Below are positions 1 through 9,696 of a stretch of 64,000 bases of DNA, piece by piece. The notes under the pieces are model-generated. The model saw nothing but the letters and a program-made list of their open reading frames with translations. It did not search any database and had not been told where the DNA came from. Every line of letters begins with the position of its first letter. Within the stretch, counting starts at the first letter, position 1. The stretch is from Paracoccaceae bacterium (GTDB lineage Bacteria; Pseudomonadota; Alphaproteobacteria; Rhodobacterales; Rhodobacteraceae), in the NCBI GenBank assembly GCA_022843025.1, contig JALHOL010000004.1:62001-126000 (forward strand), written 5' to 3'. The translations under genes were made by a program, and so were the position numbers.

Positions 1-698
1 TGGCCCTCTCGCCCCCCGGATGGGGGGCTACCTTGCTGGCCGGGCTGTGGAATTCGCTGCTGATCGCGGTCGGGGCGTTTTCCATGGGTCTGGTTCTGGG
101 CGGGCTTGGCGCATGGGGGAAAATCCATGGCGGCCCGATCACGCGCGACCTGTTGGCGATGTATACGACCGTGGTTCGCGCGGTGCCGGAACTGATCCTG
201 ATCCTGATCCTGTATTTCGGCGTCACCGATCTGGTGAACCAGATCCTGATCGCCTTTGGCCATGAACGGATTCAAATCTCTGGTGTGCTGGCCGGGATCG
301 CCGTGCTGGGCGTCGTGCAAGGCGCCTATGCGACCGAGGTGCTGCGCGGCGCGCTGTTGGCCGTGCCGCAGGGGCAGGTCGAGGCGGCAAAGGCCATGGG
401 GATGCCGCCCCTGTTGATGGCGCGGCGGGTGATCTTTCCGGCCATGCTGGGGCTGGCGATGCCCGGGCTGGCCAACCTGTGGCTGATCGCCACCAAGGAT
501 ACCGCGCTGCTGGCTGTGGTGGGCTTTGGCGAACTGACCTTTGCCACCCGTCAGGCGGCGGCATCGACCAAGGCCTTCTTCACCTTTTTCCTCGCCGCCG
601 GGGTGATCTATCTGATCATCACCCTGCTGTCGGGGTGGATCTTTGCCCGGATCGAGGCCTGGGCACGGCGCGGCGAACCGCGCAATTCGGGGGGCTAA
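1..698 (+). CDS. polar amino-acid ABC transporter permease (HisQ/ArtQ type), 5' end cut by window
   Basis: Inner-membrane permease subunit of a histidine/glutamine/arginine-type importer. The reading frame is open from the first base (codons in phase with position 3), so the true start lies outside; the first in-window start is only a TTG at 33. Several hydrophobic membrane segments are visible, and the EAA loop of the HisMQ family is present (EAAKAMGMPPLLMARRVIFP), which contacts the ATPase. The next permease begins 5 bp downstream, so the two form a heterodimeric pair; the binding protein and ATPase are expected upstream. Substrate cannot be told from sequence. Confidence 0.9.
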   Translation, partial: ALSPPGWGATLLAGLWNSLLIAVGAFSMGLVLGGLGAWGKIHGGPITRDLLAMYTTVVRAVPELILILILYFGVTDLVNQILIAFGHERIQISGVLAGIAVLGVVQGAYATEVLRGALLAVPQGQVEAAKAMGMPPLLMARRVIFPAMLGLAMPGLANLWLIATKDTALLAVVGFGELTFATRQAAASTKAFFTFFLAAGVIYLIITLLSGWIFARIEAWARRGEPRNSGG

Positions 699-703
699 CC
701 GCG

Positions 704-1480
704 ATGCGTGACTGGCTGCAACCCCATCGGATTTTCCTTTTCATCCTCGGGCTGGTGATTGTGGCCTGGTGCGCCACCACAATGCGCTGGGACTGGCTGC
801 CGAAATATGCGCCCCTGATGGCCGAGGGCATCTGGCGCACGATCTGGCTTTTGGTGCTGTCGGTTTTCTTCGGGATGCTGCTGGCCATTCCGCTGGGTTT
901 GGCGCAGGCGGCGGGGCCTTGGTATCTGGCCACCCCGGCGCGGGTGTTCTGCACGGTGATCCGCGGCACGCCGCTTCTGCTGCAGATCTGGCTTTTGTAT
1001 TACGGGCTGGGGTCGCTGTTTCCGCAATTTCCGTGGATACGGCAAAGCGATCTGTGGCCCATCCTCCGGCAGGCTTGGCCCTATGCGCTGCTGGCGCTGA
1101 CGCTGTCCTATGCGGGATATGAGGGCGAGGTGATGCGCGGGGCGTTCAAATCCGTGCCGCGCGGGCAGTTAGAGGCGGCACGCGCCATGGGGATGCCGCG
1201 CCACAAGATCCTGTCGCGCATCTGGCTGCCGCAGGCGTTTCGCGCCGTGCTGCCCACGCTGGGGGGCGAAACGGTGCTCCAGATGAAGGCGACGCCACTG
1301 GTCGCGACGATCACGGTGGTGGAAATTTACGCCGTGGCCAGCCGGGTGCGGCAGGATACGTTCATCGTCTATGAACCGCTTCTGCTGTTGGCGCTGGTCT
1401 ATCTGTGCCTTGCAGGCGCGATCGTTTTCCTCTTCCGCCAGATCGAAAAGCGCGGCCCGCAGATGCGCCGCCCCGGCTGA
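704..1480 (+). CDS. polar amino-acid ABC transporter permease (HisM/ArtM type)
   Basis: Second permease of the same importer, 258 aa, ATG at 704 just after the first permease's stop. It has an N-terminal membrane anchor, further membrane helices and the EAA loop (EAARAMGMPRHKILSRIWLP). The sequence YEGEVMRGAFKSVPRGQLEA is a close match to HisM/ArtM proteins. A longer frame open to position 479 overlaps the upstream gene and was discounted. The stop codon lies within a strong hairpin shared with the convergent monooxygenase gene. The substrate is likely a polar or basic amino acid, by family only. Confidence 0.9.
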   Translation: MRDWLQPHRIFLFILGLVIVAWCATTMRWDWLPKYAPLMAEGIWRTIWLLVLSVFFGMLLAIPLGLAQAAGPWYLATPARVFCTVIRGTPLLLQIWLLYYGLGSLFPQFPWIRQSDLWPILRQAWPYALLALTLSYAGYEGEVMRGAFKSVPRGQLEAARAMGMPRHKILSRIWLPQAFRAVLPTLGGETVLQMKATPLVATITVVEIYAVASRVRQDTFIVYEPLLLLALVYLCLAGAIVFLFRQIEKRGPQMRRPG

Positions 1481-1492
1481 TACCGGGGCGGC
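1467..1492. terminator. bidirectional hairpin between convergent genes
   Basis: A perfect 10-bp GC stem (GCCGCCCCGG / CCGGGGCGGC) with a 6-base loop overlaps the stop codon of the permease and ends 8 bp before the stop of the convergent monooxygenase. There is no T-tract on either side, so termination by this hairpin is an inference from position. Confidence 0.5.
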
Positions 1493-1499
1493 CTGTGCC

Positions 1500-3299
1500 T
1501 TAGCCCAGATGATAGGTTTCCGGGATGCCGTAGACGGGGGTATCCAGCCCCTCCATCCGCGCCTTGAGTTGCAGCGACAGGAACTGTGAATAGTGGCGCG
1601 ACTGGTGCAGGTTGCCGCCGTGGAACCACAGCGCATCCTGTTTCGTGGGCTTCCACATGTTGCGCTGTTCGCCCACCCACGGCCCCGGATCCTTGGGCGT
1701 GTCGGACCCAAGTCCCCAGCATTTGCCGACCTTGTCCGCCACATCCTTGCCGATCAGGTCTGCCGCCCAGCCGTTCATCGACCCGTATCCCGTGGCATAG
1801 ACGATCACATCGGCAGGCAGATGGGTGCCATCTTCCAGCACCACGCCATCGGCGACGATCTCGGCCACGTTGCCATGCGCCAGCTTGATCTTGCCGTCGA
1901 TGATCAACTGACTGGCGCCCACGTCGATGTAATAGCCCGACCCACGGCGCAGGTACTTCATGAACAGGCCCGACCCATCGGCCCCCCAATCCAGCCAGAA
2001 CCCGGCCTTTTCCAGCCCGGCGTAGAAATCGGCGTCCACCTCTTTGATCTTGTCATAGATGGGGATCTGGAATTCGTGCAGGATCTTGTAGGGCAGCGAG
2101 GCAAAGATCAGATCGGCCTTTTCCGTCGTCATCCCCGACCGGACCGCCTGTTCCGAATACAGCCCGCCCAACCCGTATTCCATCAGCGGTTCCGACCGCA
2201 CGATATGGGTCGATGATCGCTGCACCATCGTGACATCGACATCGTTTTCCCAAAGCGCGGCGCAGATATCATGGGCCGAATTGTTGGAACCGATCACCAC
2301 CGCGCGCTTGCCCTTGTAGGCATCCGGGCCGGGGTGTTTTGACGAATGGTGCTGGTCACCCTTGAACGTCTCCATCCCCTTGTAGCTGGGCAGGTTCGGC
2401 TTGGCCGACATGCCGGTGGCAAGGACAAGCTGTTTGGGCCGCAAGACCACTTCCTCACCGTCGCGGTCCACCACAACGGTCCATTCCCCCGTCGCCTCAT
2501 CATATTTGGCGGATTTGCAGGTGGTGCGGGACCAGTAGTTCAGCTCCATCACGCGGGTGTACATCTCAAGCCAGTCGCCGATCTTGTCTTTCGGCGCAAA
2601 GACGGGCCAGTTTTCCGGGAACTTGATATAGGGCAGGTGGTCATACCAGACCGGGTCATGCAGGCAGAGCGATTTGTACCGGTTGCGCCAGCTGTCGCCC
2701 GGTTTTTCGTTCTTTTCCAGAATGATGGCCGGCACGCCCAACTGCCGCAGCCGCGCGCCAAGGGCGATGCCGCCCTGCCCGCCGCCGATGATCACCACAT
2801 AGGGTTGGGTCGTGTAGCCCAGATCGCGCGCCTCGGCCTCGCGTTCTTCTTTCCAGGTTGGGCGGTGCTTGTCGGACCCGTGCTTTGCCCCAAGCGGGCG
2901 GGTAAAGCCCTTGTGTTCTTCATGCCCCTTCAACTCCACCATCGTGGTGAGCAGCGTCCAGATCAGGCCGTTCTTCAGGCGGATCAGGCCATAGCCCCGC
3001 GCCACGGCGGTTTCGAAACTGATCCAGGCGGTGGCAATGCCGCCATCTTCGCTGGCGGTTTCGCCCTCGGCGATGCGCCAGTTTGACGGCTGGGTCTTGG
3101 CCAGTTGCGCGCCCAGCATGGCGGCAATCTGATCCTTGCCTTCGCTGGTGTGCAGGTTCCAGGTGAAAGTCACCAGATCGCGCCAATAGCAATCGTCCTG
3201 AAAACAGGCGGTGGCGGCGGCAATGTCGCCGCGTTCGAGCGCCGCGCCGAACGTATCCAGCAGACCCTGCACCTCGGCGGTGGCGGATGTATCAAGCAT
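1500..3299 (-). CDS. flavin-containing monooxygenase with N-terminal SnoaL/NTF2-like domain
   Basis: 599 aa. Residues about 5-130 look like a SnoaL/NTF2 fold (…FGAALERGDIAAATACFQDDCYWRDL…), followed by a two-dinucleotide-fold monooxygenase. FAD binding is shown by GGGQGG at 172-177, NADPH binding by IGSNNSAHD, and the FMO/BVMO hallmark ATGYGS is near the C-terminus. The ATG at 3299 is preceded by a good GGGAGGA ribosome site, so the frame open to 3404 was shortened. The architecture occurs in bacterial N- or S-oxygenases and YUCCA-like proteins; the substrate is unknown. It is transcribed away from the P1 peptidase across a 250-bp divergent gap and converges on the amino-acid permeases. Confidence 0.85.
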   Translation of the reverse strand: MLDTSATAEVQGLLDTFGAALERGDIAAATACFQDDCYWRDLVTFTWNLHTSEGKDQIAAMLGAQLAKTQPSNWRIAEGETASEDGGIATAWISFETAVARGYGLIRLKNGLIWTLLTTMVELKGHEEHKGFTRPLGAKHGSDKHRPTWKEEREAEARDLGYTTQPYVVIIGGGQGGIALGARLRQLGVPAIILEKNEKPGDSWRNRYKSLCLHDPVWYDHLPYIKFPENWPVFAPKDKIGDWLEMYTRVMELNYWSRTTCKSAKYDEATGEWTVVVDRDGEEVVLRPKQLVLATGMSAKPNLPSYKGMETFKGDQHHSSKHPGPDAYKGKRAVVIGSNNSAHDICAALWENDVDVTMVQRSSTHIVRSEPLMEYGLGGLYSEQAVRSGMTTEKADLIFASLPYKILHEFQIPIYDKIKEVDADFYAGLEKAGFWLDWGADGSGLFMKYLRRGSGYYIDVGASQLIIDGKIKLAHGNVAEIVADGVVLEDGTHLPADVIVYATGYGSMNGWAADLIGKDVADKVGKCWGLGSDTPKDPGPWVGEQRNMWKPTKQDALWFHGGNLHQSRHYSQFLSLQLKARMEGLDTPVYGIPETYHLG

Positions 3300-3549
3300 G
3301 TTGTCCTCCCTGTTGTTGTCCCTCACGGGCGCTGGCAGAGCCCCGCCCGTGCCGTTGCATCCACAATGCACTGCACAACCCGACATGATCAGGATCGCGC
3401 GCAAGTCCCCTCCCGGACCTGTTCACCCGATGATCCTGCGCGCATCCCGGCCCCGGCTCAACACGACCTTGGTGGCGGGTTGGGGGTTTTCGCCGAGGGC
3501 CGGTTGGGCCTATCACTGGGCGGGACAGTCAACCAAAGGCCCGCCCCCC
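3300..3549. other. divergent intergenic region between monooxygenase and P1 peptidase genes
   Basis: 250 bp that should hold both promoters. It has the monooxygenase ribosome site at its left end. I see no convincing -35/-10 pair or palindrome, and no small gene with a credible ribosome site. Confidence 0.4.
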
Positions 3550-4623
3550 ATGCCCAAACCCCGCGCACGCGATCTTGGCCTGCCCTTTCCCGGAACGCCC
3601 GGCCCGTTGAACGCCATCACCGATGTGCCCGGCCTGCGCGTGGGGTTCTGCACGCTGACCGATCCGGCGAAACGGATGCGCACGGGTGTCACCGCCATCC
3701 TGCCGCGCGACGATCACGGCATCCCGGTTCCGGTCTGGGCCGGGCATTATGCGCTGAACGGCAATGGCGAGATGACGGGAACGCATTGGATTGACGATGC
3801 GGGGTATTTCATCGGGCCGGTCTGCATCACCAACACCCATGGCGTGGGCGCGGTGCACCATGGCGCGACACGCTGGATGATCGACACCTACGATCACTAT
3901 TTCCGCGAAGATCACGCCTGGGCGATGCCAGTGGTGGCGGAAACCTATGATGGCGTGCTGAACGACATCAACGCGCTGCATGTGACACCCGATCACGCCC
4001 TTGCCGCCCTGCGCACGGCCAAGGGCGGCCCGGTGGAGGAAGGGTCGACCGGCGGCGGAAACGGGATGATATGCTATGAATTCAAGGGCGGAACCGGTAC
4101 GTCATCCCGCCTTGTCGACATTGGTGAACATTCGTTCACAATCGGTGCGCTGGTACAGGCCAATCACGGTTTGCGGCCGTGGCTGCGCATCCTTGGCCGC
4201 CCGGTGGGCGAGGCGTTTCCCGAAAACCAGCTGAAGGATCGCGAAAGCGGGTCAATCATCGTGGTGCTGGCAACGGATGCGCCGCTGTCGGGCCTGTCGC
4301 TGCGCCAGATCGCAAAGCGTGCGGCCATCGGCATCGGGCGGGGCGGCACGCCGGGCGGCAATTCCTCGGGCGATATCTTCCTTGCGTTGTCAGTGGCCGA
4401 TCCGGGGCCAATGCCGCAGCACGCCCCCGCCATAGTGACGCGGGCCGAGGTAAACGGGGAATTCCTTGATCCGCTTTACCTTGCCGCGGTCGAAGCGGTG
4501 GAGGAAGCGGTGGTCAACGCCCTTGTGGCGGGCGAGGATGCGGCGACGGTGAAACCACCCGGCCAGACCGTCCGCGCCATCGACACGGACCGCCTGCGCC
4601 GCCTGTTTCAGCCCAGCGCGTAA
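3550..4623 (+). CDS. P1 family peptidase (DmpA/S58, self-processing N-terminal-nucleophile aminopeptidase)
   Basis: 357 aa. Similar along its length to DmpA-type D-/L-aminopeptidases, which are made as one chain and cleave themselves before a Ser/Thr that becomes the nucleophile. Visible family landmarks are ITDVPGLRVG near the N-terminus, CITNTHGVGAVHHGA, EGSTGGGNGMICYEFKGG, the Gly-Thr-Gly-Thr-Ser-Ser stretch that fits the autocleavage region, and GIGRGGTPGGNSSGDIFLA near the end. ATG 3550 is chosen because homologues start near PRARDLGL; its ribosome site is weak. The 3' end overlaps the convergent phoB by 16 bp. The substrate is unknown, probably small peptides or amides. Confidence 0.85.
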   Translation: MPKPRARDLGLPFPGTPGPLNAITDVPGLRVGFCTLTDPAKRMRTGVTAILPRDDHGIPVPVWAGHYALNGNGEMTGTHWIDDAGYFIGPVCITNTHGVGAVHHGATRWMIDTYDHYFREDHAWAMPVVAETYDGVLNDINALHVTPDHALAALRTAKGGPVEEGSTGGGNGMICYEFKGGTGTSSRLVDIGEHSFTIGALVQANHGLRPWLRILGRPVGEAFPENQLKDRESGSIIVVLATDAPLSGLSLRQIAKRAAIGIGRGGTPGGNSSGDIFLALSVADPGPMPQHAPAIVTRAEVNGEFLDPLYLAAVEAVEEAVVNALVAGEDAATVKPPGQTVRAIDTDRLRRLFQPSA

Positions 4624-5312
4624 CCCGATCCGCGAACGGTGCGGACGGGATCGGCATCGCCATGCACGCACAGCGCCTTGCGCAAACGGCCCACATGCAC
4701 GTCGACCGTGCGGGTATCGACATAGATGTCGCGGCCCCAGACCCGATCCAGCAACTGTTCGCGCGACCAGACACGACCGGGCTTTTCCATGAACGCGGTC
4801 AGCAGGCGAAATTCGGTCGGGCCAAGTTTCAGCACCTTTTCCCCACGAAAGACGCGGTGGGTTTCCGTATCCAGACGGATATCTTCAAACTCCAGCACCA
4901 CACCCATGGTGGATGGGCGCACGCGGCGGATCTGCGCGCGTGCGCGCGCCATCAGTTCCACCATCGAATAGGGCTTGATGACATAGTCATCCGCCCCGGT
5001 TTCCAACCCGCGCACGCGATCCACCTCATCGGCGCGGGCCGACAGCATGATCACGGGGATGGACCGGGTTTCCGGGCGCATCTTCAGGCGGCGGCACACC
5101 TCGATCCCCGAAACCTTGGGCATCATCCAATCAAGGATGATCATGTCGGGGTGATCTTCATCCACCAAAAGTAGCGCGTCTTCGCCGTTATCGGCCTGAA
5201 TCACATCGAACCCCTCGGCCTCGAGGTTATAGGCCAGCACCTCGCGCTGTGCGAATTCATCCTCGACCAGCAGGACCTTGGGCTGATGCACCATTGCGCG
5301 TTCCACTTTCAT
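4608..5312 (-). CDS. phoB: phosphate regulon response regulator PhoB
   Basis: 234 aa OmpR/PhoB-type regulator. The receiver domain (about 11-125) has the acidic pocket VEDE, the phospho-acceptor Asp61 in ILDWMMP and the KP pair in YVIKPYS. The C-terminal winged helix contains FEDIRLDTETHRVFRG…LGPTEFRLL and ends in RTVRGSGYALG. It is the last gene of pstSCAB-phoU-phoB; its ATG overlaps the phoU stop (ATGA). It should bind the Pho-box-like repeats upstream of pstS, phnC and other genes here. The sensor kinase phoR is not in the window. Confidence 0.97.
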   Translation of the reverse strand: MKVERAMVHQPKVLLVEDEFAQREVLAYNLEAEGFDVIQADNGEDALLLVDEDHPDMIILDWMMPKVSGIEVCRRLKMRPETRSIPVIMLSARADEVDRVRGLETGADDYVIKPYSMVELMARARAQIRRVRPSTMGVVLEFEDIRLDTETHRVFRGEKVLKLGPTEFRLLTAFMEKPGRVWSREQLLDRVWGRDIYVDTRTVDVHVGRLRKALCVHGDADPVRTVRGSGYALG

Positions 5313-6025
5313 TGGCCTGCTGCCGGCTCGGCACCGCTGAGCATTTCGGCCTTGGGGCGTTCGTCGCCGGGCATGGCGCCGGTGGCCAGATAGATCACCT
5401 GCTCAGCGATAGATGTTGCATGGTCGCCCACACGTTCGATGTTCTTGGCGATGAAATGCAGGTGCATCGCCGCGCTGATGTTGCGCGGGTCTTCCATCAT
5501 ATGGGTCAGCAATTCGCGGAACATAGAATTGTACATCTGATCCACTTCCTTGTCGCGGGTGCGCACGTCCTGCGCCACCGCCACGTCATGGGCGATATAG
5601 GCATCCAGCGATTCTTTCAGCCGCAGGACCACCGTCCGTGCCATCCGCAGGATCGAGGCAGAGGTGCCGCCCAGCGGGGACATGTTCGACAAAAGGAGCG
5701 ACCGCTTTGCCAGGTTCTTTGCATAATCGCCGCAGCGTTCCAGTGCGGCGGCAATCCGCATCACAGAAAGCACGGTCCGCAGGTCGCCCGCGGTGGGCGA
5801 ACGCAGCGCCAGAAGGCGGGCGCATTCCTCGTTGATCTGTTCTTCCAGCGCGTCGATGGCCTTGTCGCCCTGCTGCACTTTATGGGCCAGCGCCTCGTCA
5901 CGGGTTTCCAGCGCCTCGGCGGCGTCCAGCAGCGCCTGTTCCACCAGCCCGCCCATGCGCAGGACATAGGCCTGAACCGCCTCAAGATCGCGGTCAAAGG
6001 CCGAAAGGATATGGGGTTCCTTCAT
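5309..6025 (-). CDS. phoU: phosphate signalling protein PhoU
   Basis: 238 aa, all-helical, two PhoU domains with the usual D/E-rich motifs (…CGDYAKNLAKRS… in the first half, IERVGDHATSIAE in the second). PhoU couples the Pst transporter to the PhoR/PhoB signalling pair and prevents excess phosphate uptake. ATG 6025 follows a GAAAGGA ribosome site; an in-frame GTG one codon upstream is less likely. It overlaps phoB by 4 bp and lies 16 bp after pstB. Confidence 0.97.
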   Translation of the reverse strand: MKEPHILSAFDRDLEAVQAYVLRMGGLVEQALLDAAEALETRDEALAHKVQQGDKAIDALEEQINEECARLLALRSPTAGDLRTVLSVMRIAAALERCGDYAKNLAKRSLLLSNMSPLGGTSASILRMARTVVLRLKESLDAYIAHDVAVAQDVRTRDKEVDQMYNSMFRELLTHMMEDPRNISAAMHLHFIAKNIERVGDHATSIAEQVIYLATGAMPGDERPKAEMLSGAEPAAGQ

Positions 6026-6041
6026 CACTCGTGTCCTTTCC

Positions 6042-6842
6042 TCAACCGATCCGGCCGGTGATATAGGCTTCGGTTCTGGGGTCTTTGGGGGTGGTGAAGA
6101 TCTGCCCCGTCTCGCCGTATTCGACGAGGTTGCCCAGATGGAAGAAGGCGGTCTTCTGGCTGACGCGGGCGGCCTGCTGCATCGAATGGGTGACGATCAC
6201 CACGGAAAACTGCGACCGCAGCTCATCGATCAATTCCTCGACCTGCGCGGTGGCGATGGGGTCCAGCGCGGAACAGGGTTCGTCCATCAACAGCACTTCG
6301 GGGCTGGTGGCGATAGCGCGCGCGATGCAGAGGCGCTGCTGCTGCCCGCCCGAAAGCCCGGTACCCGTTGCATCAAGGCGATCCTTCACCTCATTCCACA
6401 GGGCGGCCTTCTTCAGGCTGGCCTCGACGATGGCGTCAAGTTCGGCCTTGCCGCGCGCCAGACCGTGGATCTTGGGGCCATAGGCCACGTTGTCATAGAT
6501 CGACTTGGGAAACGGGTTGGGCTTTTGGAACACCATGCCCACCTTGGCGCGCAGCTGCACCGGATCGACGCGCGGATCATAGATATCCTGCCCGTCCAGC
6601 GTGATCTTGCCCTGCACCCGCGCGCTAGAAACCGTGTCATTCATCCGGTTCAGGCAGCGCAGAAAGGTCGACTTGCCACAGCCCGACGGGCCGATGAAGG
6701 CCGTGACCGTGCGGTCAAGGATGGTCACATCCACATCTTTCAGCGCGTGCTTTTCGCCGTAATGAACCTGCACGCCCTTTGCTTCGATCTTGCTATGAAG
6801 CTGAGTCACGTCCCTCTCCACCAGTCGCATATCGTCCATCAT
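6042..6842 (-). CDS. pstB: phosphate ABC transporter ATP-binding protein PstB
   Basis: 266 aa. Walker [10 protein letters not shown], signature [16 protein letters not shown], Walker [13 protein letters not shown] and the switch His in [29 protein letters not shown] is the PstB-specific stretch. It powers high-affinity phosphate import by PstSCA. It starts 9 bp after pstA with an AAGGGGA ribosome site and is co-transcribed with the whole pst operon. Confidence 0.98.
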   Translation of the reverse strand: MMDDMRLVERDVTQLHSKIEAKGVQVHYGEKHALKDVDVTILDRTVTAFIGPSGCGKSTFLRCLNRMNDTVSSARVQGKITLDGQDIYDPRVDPVQLRAKVGMVFQKPNPFPKSIYDNVAYGPKIHGLARGKAELDAIVEASLKKAALWNEVKDRLDATGTGLSGGQQQRLCIARAIATSPEVLLMDEPCSALDPIATAQVEELIDELRSQFSVVIVTHSMQQAARVSQKTAFFHLGNLVEYGETGQIFTTPKDPRTEAYITGRIG

Positions 6843-6851
6843 AGCATCCCC

Positions 6852-8213
6852 TTACCAGCGGCGTTCAAAACGGCGGCGCAGCAGGATCGCCGCGACGTTC
6901 ATGATCACAAGAAACACCAGCAGCACGATGATCGCGCCCGAAGACCGTTCGATAAAGGCCGGGTCAGACCGCGAAGCCCAGGAATAGACCTGCACCGGAA
7001 GCGCGGTGGCCGGGTCCATGACCCCACCCTCCAGCGGCCCGGCGGGATAGTTCGTCACGAAAGCCACCATCCCGATCAGCAAGAGCGGCGCGGTTTCGCC
7101 CAGCGCCGAAGCCAGCCCAAGGATCGTGCCCGTCATGATGCCCGGCAGGGCCAAGGGCAGCACATGGTGGAACACCACCTGCATCTTCGACGCGCCAATC
7201 CCCATCGCCGCATCGCGGATCGACGGCGGCACCGCCCGGATCGCCGCCCGCGTGGCGATGATGATCGTGGGCAGCGTCATCAGCGAGATCACCAGCGCCC
7301 CCACAAGGCTGGAGGATTGCGGCAAGCCCATGAAGTTGATGAAGATCGCCAGACCAAGGATACCGAACACGATCGACGGCACGGCCGCGAGGTTCGAGAT
7401 GTTCACCTCGATCAGATCCGTCAGCCGGTTCTTGGGGGCAAATTCTTCAAGATAGATCGACGCGGCCACGCCCACGGGCACGGTGAACAGCGCCACCATA
7501 ACCATCATGTAAAGCGACCCGATGATCGCCACACCCAGCCCCGAAGCTTCGGGCCGCAGGTCGGATGCATCGGGGCCGGTCAGGAAGCCCCAGTTGAAGG
7601 ACAGCGACAATATCCCCGCCTCGACCAGCCGATCCGACAGGTCCAGCTGCGCGGGCGTCACGTTGCTGTCAAGCGCGGCGCTTTCGCGGGTGACGCGGCC
7701 CTTGAGATAGCCGTCGATCCGGCCCGTCGCAAAGACATCCACATCAACCGTCTGGCCCACCAGCGACGGATCGGCCAGCACCCGATCGCGCAACCGCGCG
7801 GGGGCATCGCCGGAAATCATCGCCTCAAGATCCTTGTCCGACACATCAGTCACAGCGATCCCGCGCTCTTGCAGATGCGCGATGAAGCTGGCGGTCAGCA
7901 GCCGCTTGTAGCCAATCGTCGTGACCTTCGCCATCGCCTGCGCGTCGCGGGTTCCGGCCTTGTCCACCACTGCGGCGTCGACAAGGACTGGGAATTCCAG
8001 CTTGGCCTGCCGAAAGGCCGACACGCCATCGATGAAGATCGTCAGCAACATGAAGGCCAGCGTCGCAAGGCTGATCACGATGGCCCCGATGCCATAGGCT
8101 TTCATCCGCCATTCGCGTGCGTTGCGCGCGCGTGTCCGTGCGCTTCCCGCCAGAAGAGAGCTTTCCTTTGCCCCCGGCCGGATGTCCGGCCCGCCTGCCG
8201 ACATGTCGGTCAT
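6852..8213 (-). CDS. pstA: phosphate ABC transporter permease PstA
   Basis: 453 aa, longer than enterobacterial PstA because of an N-terminal region (about 90-215) after the first membrane helix that matches the DUF3333-type extension of alphaproteobacterial PstA. The core permease follows with the loop DAAMGIGASKMQVVFHHVLPLA and the PstA hallmark ALGETAPLL. The ATG at 8213 overlaps the pstC stop (ATGA), so the frame open to 8267 was shortened. Confidence 0.95.
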   Translation of the reverse strand: MTDMSAGGPDIRPGAKESSLLAGSARTRARNAREWRMKAYGIGAIVISLATLAFMLLTIFIDGVSAFRQAKLEFPVLVDAAVVDKAGTRDAQAMAKVTTIGYKRLLTASFIAHLQERGIAVTDVSDKDLEAMISGDAPARLRDRVLADPSLVGQTVDVDVFATGRIDGYLKGRVTRESAALDSNVTPAQLDLSDRLVEAGILSLSFNWGFLTGPDASDLRPEASGLGVAIIGSLYMMVMVALFTVPVGVAASIYLEEFAPKNRLTDLIEVNISNLAAVPSIVFGILGLAIFINFMGLPQSSSLVGALVISLMTLPTIIIATRAAIRAVPPSIRDAAMGIGASKMQVVFHHVLPLALPGIMTGTILGLASALGETAPLLLIGMVAFVTNYPAGPLEGGVMDPATALPVQVYSWASRSDPAFIERSSGAIIVLLVFLVIMNVAAILLRRRFERRW

Positions 8214-9670
8214 TCGTATTGCTCCCGGTATTTGCGCACGATCCACAGCGCAAAGATGTTCAGGCACAGGGTGATGACGAACAGCGAAATCCCCAGCGCA
8301 AAGGCAACCAGCGTTTCGGGCGAGTTGAATTCGGTATCCCCGGTCAACTGGCTTACGATTTTCACGGTGATCGTGGTCATCGCCTCGAACGGGTTCAGGT
8401 CCAGCTTGGCCGCCGCCCCCGCGCCCATGGTCACGATCATGGTTTCGCCGATGGCGCGGCTGGCGGCCATCAGCACGGCGCCCACGATCCCCGGCAGGGC
8501 GGCGGGCAGCACCACATTGGTGATCGTCTCGGCCCGCGTCGCGCCCAGACCCAGCGACCCGTCGCGCAGGCTTTGCGGCACAGCGGTGATGATGTCATCG
8601 GCCAGCGACGAGATGAAGGGAACGTTCAGGATGCCGATCACCAGCCCCGCCGTCATCACCGATGATCCGGAATTGCCAAGGCCCAGCGGCATGGCGATGT
8701 AATCGCGCAGCAAGGGTCCCACGGTCACCAATGCGAACAGGCCGAACACCACGGTGGGGATACCGGCGATCACCTCGATCAGCGGCTTTACGATGGATCG
8801 CACGCGGGGATTGGCAAACTCGGCCAGGTAGATCGCGGCAAACAGCCCGATGGGCACCGCCACCAGCATCGAGATGAAGCTGATATAAAGCGTTCCCCAA
8901 AGCAGCGGCAGCAGCCCAAGCTCGGACCCGCCACGGAACGCGGGGGACCAGGTCAGCCCGAAGAAGAAATCGCCGATGGGATAGAATTTGAAGAAGCGGA
9001 TGCTTTCCGACAGCATCGACATGACGATGCCAACAGTCGTCAGGATGGCGATGGTGGAGGCCAGCATCAGCACGGCCAGCATCACGCGTTCCACCTGATT
9101 GCGGGCGCGGAAATCGGGGTTGGTCAGGCGGATCGCATAGAACAGGCCGCCCACCGCCACCGCCACCACCAGCAGGGTTCGCAGCAGGGCGCCATAGCCC
9201 GCCAATTCACGATAGCTTTGCGCGGCGACCAGCGTTTCGGGCTGCACTTCGGCCCCCAGCGCCACACCGGTTGCGGCCAGCGTGTCGCGCACGGAACCCG
9301 TGGTCGTGTCCAGCGCCGCCACCTCATCCGCCGACAGCGCACCCGATGCGATGGCCGAATCCAGACCGGCCGCAATGCGGCGCACATCGGCGAACAACAG
9401 GGTGCGGGCGGAATCGTCTTCGATCATCTCCGCCGGAAAGAAACCGCTCAAGCGCGTCTCGATCACCAGCGGTTGGGCAATCTGCCAGATTGCCAGAAAC
9501 AGAACAGCGGGCAGCGCGGCCATGATCGCCCCGAACCACCCGTAATACCCCGGAAGCGAATGAAGCCGCTTGGCATCGCCCCCCACAAGCGCCATCGCGC
9601 GGCCACGGCACAGCACGAAACCGGCAAATGCCAGCACGGCCAGAAGGCACAGGGTCAGGAATACCGACAT
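8210..9670 (-). CDS. pstC: phosphate ABC transporter permease PstC
   Basis: 486 aa. An N-terminal membrane helix, a second at about 50-70 and an extra-cytoplasmic N-terminal domain (about 75-160) typical of the long alphaproteobacterial PstC precede the core permease. The core shows LIEVIAGIPTVVFG, LGLGATRAETITNVVLPAALPG and ASRAIGETMIVTM. ATG 9670 was preferred over an upstream in-frame TTG. It follows pstS after a strong intercistronic hairpin. Confidence 0.95.
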   Translation of the reverse strand: MSVFLTLCLLAVLAFAGFVLCRGRAMALVGGDAKRLHSLPGYYGWFGAIMAALPAVLFLAIWQIAQPLVIETRLSGFFPAEMIEDDSARTLLFADVRRIAAGLDSAIASGALSADEVAALDTTTGSVRDTLAATGVALGAEVQPETLVAAQSYRELAGYGALLRTLLVVAVAVGGLFYAIRLTNPDFRARNQVERVMLAVLMLASTIAILTTVGIVMSMLSESIRFFKFYPIGDFFFGLTWSPAFRGGSELGLLPLLWGTLYISFISMLVAVPIGLFAAIYLAEFANPRVRSIVKPLIEVIAGIPTVVFGLFALVTVGPLLRDYIAMPLGLGNSGSSVMTAGLVIGILNVPFISSLADDIITAVPQSLRDGSLGLGATRAETITNVVLPAALPGIVGAVLMAASRAIGETMIVTMGAGAAAKLDLNPFEAMTTITVKIVSQLTGDTEFNSPETLVAFALGISLFVITLCLNIFALWIVRKYREQYE

Positions 9671-9696
9671 GTCAGCCCATCGCAAGTAAAGGGGTT

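Noticed and set aside
6138-8702. 854-codon open frame on the plus strand
   Set aside because: It lies antisense to pstB-pstA-pstC, is rich in His/Arg/Gln as expected from a GC-rich shadow frame, and has no domain.
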